From positions 4,931-53,255 of the forward strand of contig METM01000021.1 of assembly GCA_001772335.1 (NCBI GenBank): a stretch of 48,325 nucleotides of DNA, read 5' to 3'. The stretch's first letter is position 1. Every line of letters starts with the position of its first letter. Position numbers and translations under genes: made by a program. Shown here piece after piece: positions 1 to 7,451 of this stretch. The DNA is from a candidate division WOR-1 bacterium RIFCSPHIGHO2_01_FULL_53_15 (GTDB taxonomy: Bacteria > Margulisbacteria > WOR-1 > O2-12-FULL-45-9 > XYB2-FULL-48-7). The notes below the pieces were generated by a model. The model did no database searches and had not been told where the DNA came from. It saw nothing but the letters and a program-made list of their open reading frames with translations.

Positions 1-1815
1 AGTTTGGCCGGCGCGGCCGATATCCGCTCCAGCCTGAGCGGGGAAGCGACCGACCCGGCCGGCCACTATATCGCCGGCGCCGACGGCGCTTTTGTTTCCG
101 AAGCCCTTACGGCTAACGGCGAGGTTGCTTATTCGAACAATAACCTCAATCTACTCCAATCAGGAAGTGAAGAGACCGGCAAGGCGGCCAAGCTCGACAT
201 CAGTTCACAGCTGGGGCCCTTTGGCATTAAGGCATTCGGCAAAAGAGTAGGGGCAAAGTTTTTGTCGATCGCCGACGCCGCGCCCAAGCAGGATGTGACC
301 GAGTACGGCGGCGGTTTGAGCTTCCGTCCCGGTCCGCTCTTTGGCGCGCAGGGCAATCATAATTACGAAAAGTACACTCTCACCGGCGTCGTTTACGAGA
401 ACCGCTCAAGCACGGCCAAAGCGGGCCTCACCCCGGAGCGCTTCCCCTCGCTCGAATACGACTATTCAAAGAACGACGAGAGTAATGACCCGGTCACGGG
501 CGATACGATCACCAGAACTATCACGAGACAATCGGCCGAGACACAGTACCGGCTCGGCTTTCTCTCTTCGGCGCTTAAAGCGACCAAAGAGGAATGGTTG
601 AGCCGCTCGCCCTCGGCTGAAGTGACCAATTACGACCGGGTCAACTTCGGGCTGGCCACCGCCGGGCTGGAAAAAATCACCTTCACCGGCAATGTCGAGC
701 TGGAAAACCGGGCGGAACCATCCGGTGACAGGCCTTACCGCAAGACGTACAACCTGAACCTTTCCGCGACGCCGAATAAATCATATTTTGTTTCAACCTC
801 GATCGAATATTTGGACGACAGCGCGCAGGGGATCAAGAACTCGACCGACATCTCATACCGCGCCGAGCCGGCCGGGTTCATCAGAACCGAGGGGAAATAT
901 GTCATCCAGTCGCTCAAGGAGGATTTTGTCACGTCGGAGACCGTCTCCAAGCAGACCGGCTCGTTTGCCATCGATCTGCGCCCGCACAACGCCCTGCGCC
1001 TCAAATATCTCATCAAGCCGAACTTCACCAAGCTGGTCAGGACGAATTCGCTCACATTCAACAACGAGCAGCAGCAGGGGGAGATCAATCTCATTCCGTT
1101 CAGCGAAGTCCTCCTCGGCCTGATCTATAAAGTCGGCCACGGCTTCAATATCTACCGGCAGGACGCGCCCGATTACTCGATCAAGGACAATACGACCGAC
1201 ACCGACTCGACCCTCTATACCGTCAAGATGGCGCCGTTTCGGATCTTCTCGACCGAATTCAATTATCTCTTAGAAAACGGCCTGACGACCCAGCGCATTA
1301 CCTCCGAGCCCTTGAGTTACCTCAACGGCAGCAGCGCCGGCAAGCAGATCAACGCAATCGCGCGCACCTCGCTCTCCGAGCGGTTTTCCGTTGATACGCG
1401 CTACACTTACCAGCGCAGCATTCAGGGAACAGGCGAAACGACCGCCAATCTCCTCAACACGACGAGCCACACCGCCTCGCTCAAAGGGATCTGGAATGTC
1501 TCGGATGCCTGGAGCTTCTCGCTCTCCGGCGGCTACACCCGGACGACGGATAATTTATTGTCCACTGTCACCTACACGGTTACTCCGGGTTGGGGCTTTA
1601 TTTTCAGGCAGGGCGACCGGGTGCGGGTCGATTTTGACCACACATATTCAAAGTCGTATGATGGCGCGGCGACAGAGGTGACGAACTATTCCCTGCGCGG
1701 CAAGTACAGCGTCAGCGATTATGTCAACGTCACTCTGCGCGCCCAGCGCGAGATCGGCGCTCTGCCCGATTACCGCCTGACCGATATCACGGGCAATATC
1801 GAAATCAACCTTTGA
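1..1815 (+). CDS. Outer-membrane beta-barrel-like protein, 5' end outside window
   Basis: The reading frame is open from the first base, so the N-terminus lies upstream; the TTG at 4 is not a convincing start. About 604 residues are visible. The sequence is dominated by short alternating polar/hydrophobic segments with many Tyr, Thr and Ser residues and turn-rich Asn/Asp/Gly loops, and it ends in a strand-like tail with a hydrophobic last residue (GNIEINL). This is the pattern of an outer-membrane barrel, with repeated strand pairs through the last 350 residues. I recognise no specific family. If the reading is right the cell has an outer membrane. A secreted beta-solenoid is the main alternative. 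The gene ends 43 bases before ruvC, and the ruvC promoter overlaps its stop codon. Confidence 0.6.
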   Translation, partial: SLAGAADIRSSLSGEATDPAGHYIAGADGAFVSEALTANGEVAYSNNNLNLLQSGSEETGKAAKLDISSQLGPFGIKAFGKRVGAKFLSIADAAPKQDVTEYGGGLSFRPGPLFGAQGNHNYEKYTLTGVVYENRSSTAKAGLTPERFPSLEYDYSKNDESNDPVTGDTITRTITRQSAETQYRLGFLSSALKATKEEWLSRSPSAEVTNYDRVNFGLATAGLEKITFTGNVELENRAEPSGDRPYRKTYNLNLSATPNKSYFVSTSIEYLDDSAQGIKNSTDISYRAEPAGFIRTEGKYVIQSLKEDFVTSETVSKQTGSFAIDLRPHNALRLKYLIKPNFTKLVRTNSLTFNNEQQQGEINLIPFSEVLLGLIYKVGHGFNIYRQDAPDYSIKDNTTDTDSTLYTVKMAPFRIFSTEFNYLLENGLTTQRITSEPLSYLNGSSAGKQINAIARTSLSERFSVDTRYTYQRSIQGTGETTANLLNTTSHTASLKGIWNVSDAWSFSLSGGYTRTTDNLLSTVTYTVTPGWGFIFRQGDRVRVDFDHTYSKSYDGAATEVTNYSLRGKYSVSDYVNVTLRAQREIGALPDYRLTDITGNIEINL

Positions 1816-1839
1816 ATTCAAGGGTTTCCGTGCTATAAT
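1812..1839 (+). promoter_or_regulatory. Sigma-70-type promoter of ruvCA
   Basis: TTGAAT at 1812-1817, a 16-base spacer, then TATAAT at 1834-1839 preceded by TGC, which gives an extended -10. The -35 box overlaps the stop codon of the upstream gene. A clear Shine-Dalgarno AAGGAG (1847-1852) lies 6 bases before the ruvC ATG at 1859, so this transcript has a short ordinary leader, unlike several others in the window. Confidence 0.75.
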
Positions 1840-1858
1840 CAAATTCAAGGAGCTTTTA

Positions 1859-2356
1859 ATGCTGACATTAGGCATTGACCCCGGCACGGCGACAACTGGC
1901 TACGGTCTTGTCCGGCAGCAAGGCGACAAGCTCTCATACGTCATCTGCGGCTGCGTCATCACGACACCTAAGGACTCCACCCACGATCGTCTGGCGAAGA
2001 TCTATAACGAAATAAAACAACTCATCAAGATCCACCGCCCAGATTGCGTCGCGGTCGAGCGCCTCTTCTTCGGCGAGAACACCAAGACGGCCATGGCCGT
2101 CAGCCAGGCCCGGGGGATTGCTCTGCTGGCCGCCGCCGAGGGGAAAGTCAGCGTCTCCGAATACACGCCGCTTGAGGTCAAGCTGGCCCTCACCGGCTAC
2201 GGCAAGGCGGAGAAGCGCCAGATCCAGCAGATGGTCCGCGTCATGCTCAAATTAGCCGATATTCCCAGGCCCGACGACGCGGCCGACGCCCTCGCCGTCG
2301 CCATCTGCCACCTCCATTCCTACAAATTCAAGGCCAAAGCCCTGATCGGCGTATGA
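1859..2356 (+). CDS. ruvC: Crossover junction endodeoxyribonuclease RuvC
   Basis: 165 residues, normal length. RuvC is the dimeric, metal-dependent resolvase that cuts Holliday junctions together with the RuvAB motor. The RNase H-like fold is evident: the first catalytic aspartate is in LGIDPGTATTGYG (D7), the glutamate in VAVERLFFG (E67), and the C-terminal acidic pair in RPDDAADALA (D140 and D143). These match the four carboxylates known in the family. The start is supported by AAGGAG 6 bases upstream and an extended -10 promoter. The last codons overlap the ruvA start (ATGA), so the two genes are translationally coupled. ruvB is not next to them in this window. Confidence 0.96.
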   Translation: MLTLGIDPGTATTGYGLVRQQGDKLSYVICGCVITTPKDSTHDRLAKIYNEIKQLIKIHRPDCVAVERLFFGENTKTAMAVSQARGIALLAAAEGKVSVSEYTPLEVKLALTGYGKAEKRQIQQMVRVMLKLADIPRPDDAADALAVAICHLHSYKFKAKALIGV

Positions 2357-2949
2357 TCTCGCATCTGGCCGGCACGCTGGAGCACGTTGACAGGCAATCG
2401 GTCGTCCTCGATGTCGGCAGTATCGGTTATCAGATCAAAGTTCCCGCCTCGGTCCTCAACCGGCTCCCCGCTCTCGGCGAAAAGGTCAAGCTCTTCACCA
2501 TCCAGGTCGTGCGCGAAGACGATATCTCGCTCTACGGTTTTTTGAACAAAGAGGAGCGCTCTCTTTTTTCGCTCTTCCTCTCGGTCTCCGGCGTCGGCCC
2601 CAAGACCGCTATGACGATCCTCTCCGGTTTTCCCCTCGACCGGCTGGTCGGCGCCGTGGCGCAGGGCGACATCACTCTGCTTTCTTCAATCTCTGGGGTG
2701 GGTAAAAAAACCGCCGAGCGGATCGTGGTTGAATTGAAAGAGAAGATCGCCAGGACCTACGCGCTCAAGCCGAGCGAGATGGCGGAGGGGATCGCTGGCA
2801 GCCGGACGACGATTTCTGACTCGATCTCGGCGCTGATCGCTCTCGGCTATTCACCGCGCGACGCGCGCGACGCCATTATGAAACTCAAGATCGAAGACGA
2901 AAGACCGGTCGAAGAGATAATCAAAGAGGCGTTGAGGGTTTTAGTTTAG
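2353..2949 (+). CDS. ruvA: Holliday junction branch migration protein RuvA
   Basis: 198 residues, usual length. RuvA binds the four-way junction as a tetramer and loads the RuvB helicase. The N-terminal OB-fold part (about 1-65), two helix-hairpin-helix motifs (VSGVGPKTAMTIL near residue 75 and ISGVGKKTAERIV near 115) and the C-terminal RuvB-contact domain (about 150-198, with IALGYSPRDARDAI) are all visible. It starts inside the ruvC stop codon (ATGA overlap), a standard ruvCA arrangement. Its TAG stop (2947-2949) overlaps the TAA stop of the convergent yqeG-type gene, so the two transcription units meet with no gap. Confidence 0.96.
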   Translation: MISHLAGTLEHVDRQSVVLDVGSIGYQIKVPASVLNRLPALGEKVKLFTIQVVREDDISLYGFLNKEERSLFSLFLSVSGVGPKTAMTILSGFPLDRLVGAVAQGDITLLSSISGVGKKTAERIVVELKEKIARTYALKPSEMAEGIAGSRTTISDSISALIALGYSPRDARDAIMKLKIEDERPVEEIIKEALRVLV

Positions 2950-3467
2950 CTTGCCCGCCGCAGGCGGGAAAGAACCCACTGCTCGGCTTGGCGCATCCAT
3001 TTTCTCGCCAAAAACTCTTCTTCTTTCCTGTGGTCGATGAAGATCGAATAGATGTTTAAGATATTCGCGCCTAAGGTGTCCATAAAGAGCTGGTCGCCGA
3101 TCATGGCGGTCTCTTCCGGCTTGGCCCCCAGGATCTCGAGCGACTTCCAGAACGAAAAAGGGAGGGGCTTAAAACCCATGAAGATCGAGGGGATGCCGAG
3201 CGTCTCGCCGATATATTTGACGCGCAGGGGATGCCGGCTGTTTGACGTCAGGCACAACTTAAAGCCCTCTTCCTTGCGGGAGACGACCCACTCGAAAACC
3301 GCCGGCACGACGTCGTTCACATCTTTGGGTATGAGCGTGTCGTCGATATCGAGGATGAGGGCGCGGATGCCGCGGGCCTTCAGTTTGCCGAAGTCGATCG
3401 CGCGGATGTCCTTGACAATCTCCCGCGGCCGCAGAAGCGCTTTAATTCTCTCCCAGAACTCGTTCAA
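2946..3467 (-). CDS. yqeG: YqeG-type HAD-IIIA phosphatase
   Basis: 173 residues. The HAD nucleophile motif DIDDTLIP (D40, D42) and the late acidic motif GDQLFMDTLGAN (near 122-133) identify the YqeG family, small HAD phosphatases whose substrate is not settled (phosphatidylglycerophosphate phosphatase activity is reported for plant and cyanobacterial relatives). It is the last gene of the minus-strand fumarase operon and overlaps the preceding DUF4911 gene by 26 bases. The final residues (RLRRAS) are written by a palindrome, CCCGCC-GCA-GGCGGG at 2954-2968, that resembles repeat elements elsewhere in the window. The C-terminal tail may therefore have been altered by repeat insertion. Confidence 0.85.
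   Translation of the reverse strand: MNEFWERIKALLRPREIVKDIRAIDFGKLKARGIRALILDIDDTLIPKDVNDVVPAVFEWVVSRKEEGFKLCLTSNSRHPLRVKYIGETLGIPSIFMGFKPLPFSFWKSLEILGAKPEETAMIGDQLFMDTLGANILNIYSIFIDHRKEEEFLARKWMRQAEQWVLSRLRRAS
2954..2968. repeat. Palindrome inside the yqeG 3' end
   Basis: Six-base arms CCCGCC/GGCGGG with a GCA loop. It sits in the last codons of yqeG and just past the ruvA stop. No run of T follows on either strand, so it is a poor terminator. It resembles dispersed GC-rich palindromes such as the one at 47988-48007. Confidence 0.6.
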
Positions 3468-3744
3468 ATGACACTCTCTTTTCCAAACTGGTTAAAACTT
3501 TCTCAAAGTCATCAAGAAAATCGGGCGAGACCATGAGCTTGAGCGTCGCGTAGTCGCCGGTTTCCGGCTTCGGCGTCCGGATCGCCGCCATCCCCTCGAA
3601 CGCCTCAAAGAACGGACAGATGACATAGATGTCCTCTTTTTTGACTCGCAGATAGCGGTTGACCGAATCCCTCCCTTCCCTTGTCTTTCCCTCTCCATCG
3701 AAGATGGAGAGGGGGGACGGATTGGCGTTAGTGGGTGAGGTCAT
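3442..3744 (-). CDS. DUF4911-like small protein
   Basis: 100 residues. The core from about residue 29 (NRYLRVKKEDIYVICPFFEA...GMAAIRTPKP...LKLMVSPDFLDDFEKVL) matches my memory of DUF4911, short proteins of unknown function; this family call is from recall only. ATG at 3744 overlaps the upstream stop as ATGA, which supports that start and translational coupling. The first 28 residues are not part of the usual domain. Residues 11-19 (LSIFDGEG region) are encoded by an 11-bp-arm perfect palindrome, so this extension looks like inserted repeat DNA that stayed in frame. A later start near residue 29 cannot be excluded. The 3' end overlaps the yqeG start by 26 bases. Confidence 0.6.
   Translation of the reverse strand: MTSPTNANPSPLSIFDGEGKTREGRDSVNRYLRVKKEDIYVICPFFEAFEGMAAIRTPKPETGDYATLKLMVSPDFLDDFEKVLTSLEKRVSFERVLGEN
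3689..3713. repeat. Perfect palindrome in the N-terminal codons of the DUF4911 gene
   Basis: Arms CCCTCTCCATC (3689-3699) and GATGGAGAGGG (3703-3713), loop GAA. It is in frame within the gene and is not followed by a T-run on either strand, so it is read as a palindromic element rather than a terminator. Confidence 0.75.
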
Positions 3745-4496
3745 AGCTTCTCGATGTAGAAGAGGACGACCGCCGGCAGGTCCTTGTACAAGACCTTGTT
3801 GACCTCTTTGAGCTTGGTCTCCCTTTCCTTTGAGAAAGAAGTGGTGATGACGGTGAGCTGGTCGAAGAGCATGTCGATCTTGGCATTCGAATAACCGGTA
3901 AAGTTGGCGGCGGCTCCGGAGCGGAAAAGCGGCTCAAGCAGAGCCGCCCCGTCGTCCTCAGGGATGACATTGACCTCCGAGGTGAAGAGCTTCCCGGGAT
4001 TGGCCTTGTAGCCCATCAGGAAAAGCTGGTATTTGCCCGAGCGCAGTTCCCGCTCCCATTTTACTTCGTCCCGGGCGCTGACGGCGGTGAGAGCGACCTT
4101 CATGCCGAGATCCTTGAGCTCCTTCTGGATCGTCCTGGCGATCTCGATCGTTTTGTCGCCGTCGGTATGGAGGAGTGAGAGGGTTTTCAGCCGCGCGTCG
4201 TTGAGTAAATATTTGGCCCGCTTCATCAAGAGGCGGGCGTATTTAACGTTATGTTTATAGGGCGGGAGCGCGGGGTCAAAGCCCAGCATGCCGGGCGGGA
4301 TTACACTGGCGATCGGGTTTTTCTCAATGGTGTGCGCGACCGCCTGGCGGACTTTAAGTTCATCAAATGGCGCTTGTTGGACGTTGAAACCGAGAAACCA
4401 AATTCCGTCATATTGCGCGGCGAATGTGGTCGTGCCGATCACCAATAAGAGGCAGCTAACGGCTATAATTCTTCTTGCCAATCTCAAAGATGTCAT
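3741..4496 (-). CDS. Half-length family 5 solute-binding protein
   Basis: From ATG 4496 the product is about 251 residues (256 from ATG 4511). It begins with a signal peptide: basic RLARR, a hydrophobic stretch, then FAA as a probable cleavage site. The rest resembles the C-terminal lobe of peptide/nickel ABC transporter binding proteins (SBP_bac_5): the segment FNVQQAPFDELKVRQAVAHTI is the conserved remnant xxxxPFxDxRVRQAxxxAID, followed by the DxKxAKxLL-like and MGYxAN-like motifs. Known family members are about 500 residues, so the N-terminal lobe is missing. Since signal peptide, overlaps and frame are intact it looks like a maintained short form, possibly a partial-binding or scaffolding protein. 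It overlaps the fumarase beta 3' end by 41 bases from this start. No permease or ATPase gene is adjacent. Confidence 0.7.
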   Translation of the reverse strand: MTSLRLARRIIAVSCLLLVIGTTTFAAQYDGIWFLGFNVQQAPFDELKVRQAVAHTIEKNPIASVIPPGMLGFDPALPPYKHNVKYARLLMKRAKYLLNDARLKTLSLLHTDGDKTIEIARTIQKELKDLGMKVALTAVSARDEVKWERELRSGKYQLFLMGYKANPGKLFTSEVNVIPEDDGAALLEPLFRSGAAANFTGYSNAKIDMLFDQLTVITTSFSKERETKLKEVNKVLYKDLPAVVLFYIEKL

Positions 4497-4986
4497 TCCC
4501 TTCAGAATCAATTGCTACAATGGTTGGAAAATCAACGACCTCGAGCGCCTGGACCGCCTCGGGGCCGAGCTCGGGGTAGGCGATGACGGTCGCCTGCTTG
4601 ATGTATTTCGAGAGCAGCGCCGCGACCCCGCCCGGGACGACGAGGTAGACCGCTTTATTTTTTTTCATCGCCTCGACGACCTCAGCGCTCCGCTCCCCCT
4701 TGCCGATCATGGCTTTCAGCCCTTTATCGAGCAGGGCAGGAGTGAAGGCATCCATCCGGCCGGCAGTTGTCGGCCCCACCGAGCCGATGATAGCGCCGGG
4801 CTTCGACGGCGTCGGCGAGGCATAGAAAAGGATCTGGCCTTTGATGTCGAAGGGCGGGTTGTCCTTGAACTTCTTGTGCGCCGCGTCCCGGGCCATATAA
4901 AGCTTCCCCGAAACGAGGACGCTCTCCCCCGCCCTCAGGGCTTCGACATCCGAGTCGGTTAAGGGCGCTTCTATTTTTTTTGTCAT
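4456..4986 (-). CDS. fumB-type beta: Class I fumarate hydratase, beta (C-terminal) subunit
   Basis: 176 residues from ATG 4986, chosen because it overlaps the alpha stop as ATGA; a start at 5019 would give 11 extra residues inside the alpha gene. Together with alpha it forms the oxygen-sensitive 4Fe-4S hydratase converting fumarate and malate. The family-typical VGPTTAGRMDAFTP segment (near 82-95) and the GGVAALLSKYIK region are present. The gene belongs to the seven-gene minus operon that begins with a toxin/antitoxin pair. The Fe-S subfamily also includes tartrate dehydratases, but the mdh gene nearby favours fumarate/malate. Confidence 0.92.
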   Translation of the reverse strand: MTKKIEAPLTDSDVEALRAGESVLVSGKLYMARDAAHKKFKDNPPFDIKGQILFYASPTPSKPGAIIGSVGPTTAGRMDAFTPALLDKGLKAMIGKGERSAEVVEAMKKNKAVYLVVPGGVAALLSKYIKQATVIAYPELGPEAVQALEVVDFPTIVAIDSEGNDIFEIGKKNYSR

Positions 4987-5825
4987 ATGACAGTTTCCTT
5001 GAAGCGATGAGCGTGGCACTCGATGTTGACAGCGACCGGGAGCGAAGAAATATGGCAGGGACGCCGCTCGATATTGATCGCCAGCGCGGTCGTCGTGCCG
5101 CCGACCCCCATCGGCCCGACCCCCAATTTATTGATCTTGTCTAAAAGCGATTTTTCCCACTTGCAAGTGTCGAAACCGCTGTTGCGCCGGCCGATCGGCC
5201 GCAGCAGCGCTTTCTTGGCCATGAGGGCCGACGACTCAAAATTGCCGCCGAGGCCGACGCCCACGATCAGCGGCGGGCAGGCGTTGGGGCCGGCTTTCTC
5301 GACCGTCTCAAGGATGAACTGTTCGATCTCGTCTTTGGTCGAGGTCGGCTTGAACATCCGGCTGGCGCTGCGATTTTCCGCGCCGCCCCCTTTGGCCATG
5401 AGCTGGAGGCGGATCTTATCGCCCGGCACGATCTCGGTGTGGATGACGGCCGGCGTATTGTCGCCGGTGTTTTCCCTGATGAGGGGATCGGCCGCGACCG
5501 ATTTCCTGAGGAAGCCCTTGTGGTAGCCCTGGCTCACCCCTTCGTTGACCGCCTCTTCGAGCTGGCCGTCGAGGAGGCGCACAGCCTGGCCCAGTTCGAT
5601 AAAGACGACGGCCAGTCCCGTGTCCTGGCAGAGGGGCATCTTCTCTTTTTTGGCGATCTCGGCGTTCTTGATGATCTGGCGGATGATCTCGCGGCCCAGC
5701 GGCGACTCCTCGGTCTTGAGCGCGTCGTTTAGCGCGTCGAGAATATCTGCGGGGAGGTCAACGCCTGCCTCAAGGCAGAGGTTTTTGACCGTCTCGGTGA
5801 TCTTTTTGGTTGAAATTTCGCGCAT
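4983..5825 (-). CDS. fumA-type alpha: Class I fumarate hydratase, alpha (N-terminal, Fe-S) subunit
   Basis: 280 residues, usual length for the separate alpha subunit. It carries the 4Fe-4S cluster that dehydrates malate. Likely cluster cysteines are seen in KMPLCQDTG (near 64), in GPNACPPLIVGVGLGG (near 178) and in FDTCKWEKSLL (near 221). The GGGAENRS and GVGGTTTALA motifs are typical. It starts at ATG 5825, two bases after the toxin stop, and overlaps beta by four bases, so the fumarase pair is transcribed from the toxin/antitoxin promoter unless an internal start exists. It works with mdh, whose operon ends just upstream. Confidence 0.93.
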   Translation of the reverse strand: MREISTKKITETVKNLCLEAGVDLPADILDALNDALKTEESPLGREIIRQIIKNAEIAKKEKMPLCQDTGLAVVFIELGQAVRLLDGQLEEAVNEGVSQGYHKGFLRKSVAADPLIRENTGDNTPAVIHTEIVPGDKIRLQLMAKGGGAENRSASRMFKPTSTKDEIEQFILETVEKAGPNACPPLIVGVGLGGNFESSALMAKKALLRPIGRRNSGFDTCKWEKSLLDKINKLGVGPMGVGGTTTALAINIERRPCHISSLPVAVNIECHAHRFKETVI

Positions 5826-5827
5826 GG

Positions 5828-6109
5828 TTAGCTTCTTCTTTTTGCCTTTTTGTAGATTTCTTCCCGGCTGCCGATCGCGGACACGATCACGAGATTATTT
5901 TTAATAAAATAGATTATGCGGTATTCCGGTTTCCGGCCAAGATGAAAAGAACGCTCACCCTTAAAAACGCCAGCTAACGGTTGCCCCATTTTGTAGGGAT
6001 CCGATTGGATCAAGGGCAGAAAATCGAAGATAATTCTATTCTTAACGTCAACAGGAAGTTTTTTCAGGTCTCTTTTTGCCGCGGGGGCAATTTCCAAGAT
6101 AAAAGGCAT
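5828..6109 (-). CDS. RelE/ParE-type toxin
   Basis: 93 residues. The RelE fold pattern is visible: N-terminal helix AAKRDLKKLPVDVKNRI, then strands containing PLAGVFKGERSFHLGRKPEYRIIYFI and the C-terminal strand/helix VSAIGSREEIYKKAKRR. The central LxG...RxxxxxYRIIYxI signature is characteristic of mRNA interferase-type toxins that cut mRNA on the ribosome, though gyrase-targeting ParE proteins look alike. It lies 5 bases after its antitoxin gene and 2 bases before fumarase alpha. The C-terminus is rich in Lys/Arg, as is usual for active toxins. Confidence 0.85.
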   Translation of the reverse strand: MPFILEIAPAAKRDLKKLPVDVKNRIIFDFLPLIQSDPYKMGQPLAGVFKGERSFHLGRKPEYRIIYFIKNNLVIVSAIGSREEIYKKAKRRS

Positions 6110-6114
6110 TGGAA

Positions 6115-6333
6115 TTATCGGAATTCTTTTTGCAATTCTTTAAGAGAAGAAAAATGCTTCCCCTCTTTTTTGGCTTTAAGGGCCGCCCTGGTCCTCTGGT
6201 TGACAAAATTAATGAACCATTGATCCTCGCGCAATTTTAGGAATTCAATAAAATCGTAAACCTCAATAATGTACTTATGAGGGAGAGTGTTGAGTTCATT
6301 AATAATTTGTTTTTTAACTTCAGCCGCTGCCAT
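6115..6333 (-). CDS. Antitoxin of the RelE-type toxin
   Basis: 72 residues, upstream partner of the toxin at 5828-6109. The N-terminal half (EVKKQIINELNTLPHKYIIEVYDFIEFLKLRE) resembles DUF2281-type antitoxins; the C-terminal half is basic and likely wraps the toxin. Start supported by AAGGAG 8 bases upstream of ATG 6333 and a -35/-10 promoter at 6413-6441. Many antitoxins of this class repress their own promoter, so the downstream fumarase genes may share that control. Confidence 0.8.
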   Translation of the reverse strand: MAAAEVKKQIINELNTLPHKYIIEVYDFIEFLKLREDQWFINFVNQRTRAALKAKKEGKHFSSLKELQKEFR

Positions 6334-6412
6334 GAGATCACGCTCCTTGCGATAAACCTAATTGGGGCTGCGAATTTGCCTGCAAATCTCCAAGCGCCCC
6401 TGCCGATAAACT

Positions 6413-6441
6413 ATTGTATCAAGAATCCTGGCTCGGGTAAA
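6413..6441 (-). promoter_or_regulatory. Promoter of the toxin/antitoxin-fumarase operon
   Basis: Read on the minus strand: TTTACC (6441-6436), 17-base spacer, TACAAT (6418-6413). The transcript leader to ATG 6333 is about 70 bases. This is the only evident promoter for the seven genes down to yqeG. Confidence 0.6.
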
Positions 6442-6481
6442 GTCAGGGGAGATGGATTAAAATAGTCCGGCTTCGGTGAGT

Positions 6482-6501
6482 AAGCCCGCGAATGCGGGTT
6501 T
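6482..6501. terminator. Hairpin after mdh, possible weak terminator
   Basis: AAGCCCGC (6482-6489) pairs with GCGGGTTT (6494-6501) with one G-T pair. A further outer CCGGCT/AGCCGG pairing lies around it. It follows the mdh stop by about 20 bases. T-runs are short, so termination would be modest. Confidence 0.5.
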
Positions 6502-6521
6502 AAAAGCTGGAGCCGGGCGTA

Positions 6522-7451
6522 TTACAAATCCGGCAAGACGGGAAACAATTTCTTGACCGCCTGCGCCGCGTTTTGCAGAGCGGTCTTTTCTTCGGCGGAG
6601 AGGTCGATCTCAACGATCTCTTCAATGCCATTTTTCCCCAGCCGGACCGGCACGCCCAGGCAGACATCTTTGATCCCGAACTGGCCGTCAAGATAACAAC
6701 AGGAGTTGATGACCACTTTTTTGTCCATGACGATCGCTTCAGCCATCCGGGCGGCGGCCGAGCCAGGGGCGTAATAGGCCGAGCCGGTCTTTAAGAGGGC
6801 GACGATTTCGGCGCCGCCGTTCGTCGTTTTGTCGACAATACTTTTAACTTGCTCCGGTGACATCAGCTCTGTGATCGGTTTGCCCTTCACGGTTGAGAGG
6901 CGGGGGACGGGGACCATCAGGTCGCCGTGGCTGCCCATGACTTCGGCGTAGACATCCTTGATCGAAACGTTGAGCGTTTTGGCGATAAAATATTGCATGC
7001 GTGCGGTGTCGAGCAGGGGGGCCATGCCGAGCACTCGATTAGGCGGGAAATTCGATATTCGTAATGCGTAATACGTCATAACATCCAGCGGGTTTGTAAC
7101 GATGAGAAGAATTGCCTTCGGCGAATGTTTGACGACGTTCGTCACGACCCCCTTCATGATCTCGGCGTTCTTGCTGATCAGATCGTCGCGCGACATCCCC
7201 GGTTTTCTGGCCAACCCGGCGGTGATAACGACGACATCGGAGCCGTGGGTGTCGCCGTAATCGTTGGTGCCGGCGACCCTTGCTTCAAAATTATCGATCG
7301 CCCCGGCCTGCGACATGTCGAGGGCTTTGCCCTGCGGCACCCCTTCGATCACATCGAGCAGAACGACCGAAGCGATATCTCTCTGCGCCAGGCGGAAAGC
7401 GCACTGGGCGCCGACATTCCCCGCGCCGACAACGGTGATTTTTGGTTTCAT
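6522..7451 (-). CDS. mdh: Malate dehydrogenase
   Basis: 309 residues, the LDH-like malate dehydrogenase type, which interconverts malate and oxaloacetate with NAD. Visible: Rossmann start VVGAGNVGAQCAF (near 7-19), substrate-binding GLARKPGMSRDDL (near 79-91, two arginines of the active-site loop, and the spacing of malate rather than lactate enzymes), VTNPLDVMTYYAL (near 118) and the catalytic histidine in MGSHGDLMVPV (near 171). Last gene of the pilT-lipA-aminotransferase-pdxA-rsmA-mdh operon, overlapping the rsmA stop as ATGA. The segment ALRISNFPPNR is written with a TTACGAATATCGAAT tract like one in lipA. It links to fumarase and PEP carboxykinase in C4 metabolism. Confidence 0.95.
   Translation of the reverse strand: MKPKITVVGAGNVGAQCAFRLAQRDIASVVLLDVIEGVPQGKALDMSQAGAIDNFEARVAGTNDYGDTHGSDVVVITAGLARKPGMSRDDLISKNAEIMKGVVTNVVKHSPKAILLIVTNPLDVMTYYALRISNFPPNRVLGMAPLLDTARMQYFIAKTLNVSIKDVYAEVMGSHGDLMVPVPRLSTVKGKPITELMSPEQVKSIVDKTTNGGAEIVALLKTGSAYYAPGSAAARMAEAIVMDKKVVINSCCYLDGQFGIKDVCLGVPVRLGKNGIEEIVEIDLSAEEKTALQNAAQAVKKLFPVLPDL

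Noticed and set aside
1270-1681. Small frames opposite or within the barrel-like gene
   Set aside because: All overlap a long, well-behaved frame and have no ribosome site or motif.
3689-3713. Rho-independent terminator for the binding-protein gene
   Set aside because: No T-run follows on the minus strand (it reads AAAGACAAGGG) and two more genes are coupled downstream.
4288-4962. A 224-codon plus-strand frame
   Set aside because: Antisense to fumarase beta and the binding protein; no promoter, no recognisable motifs.
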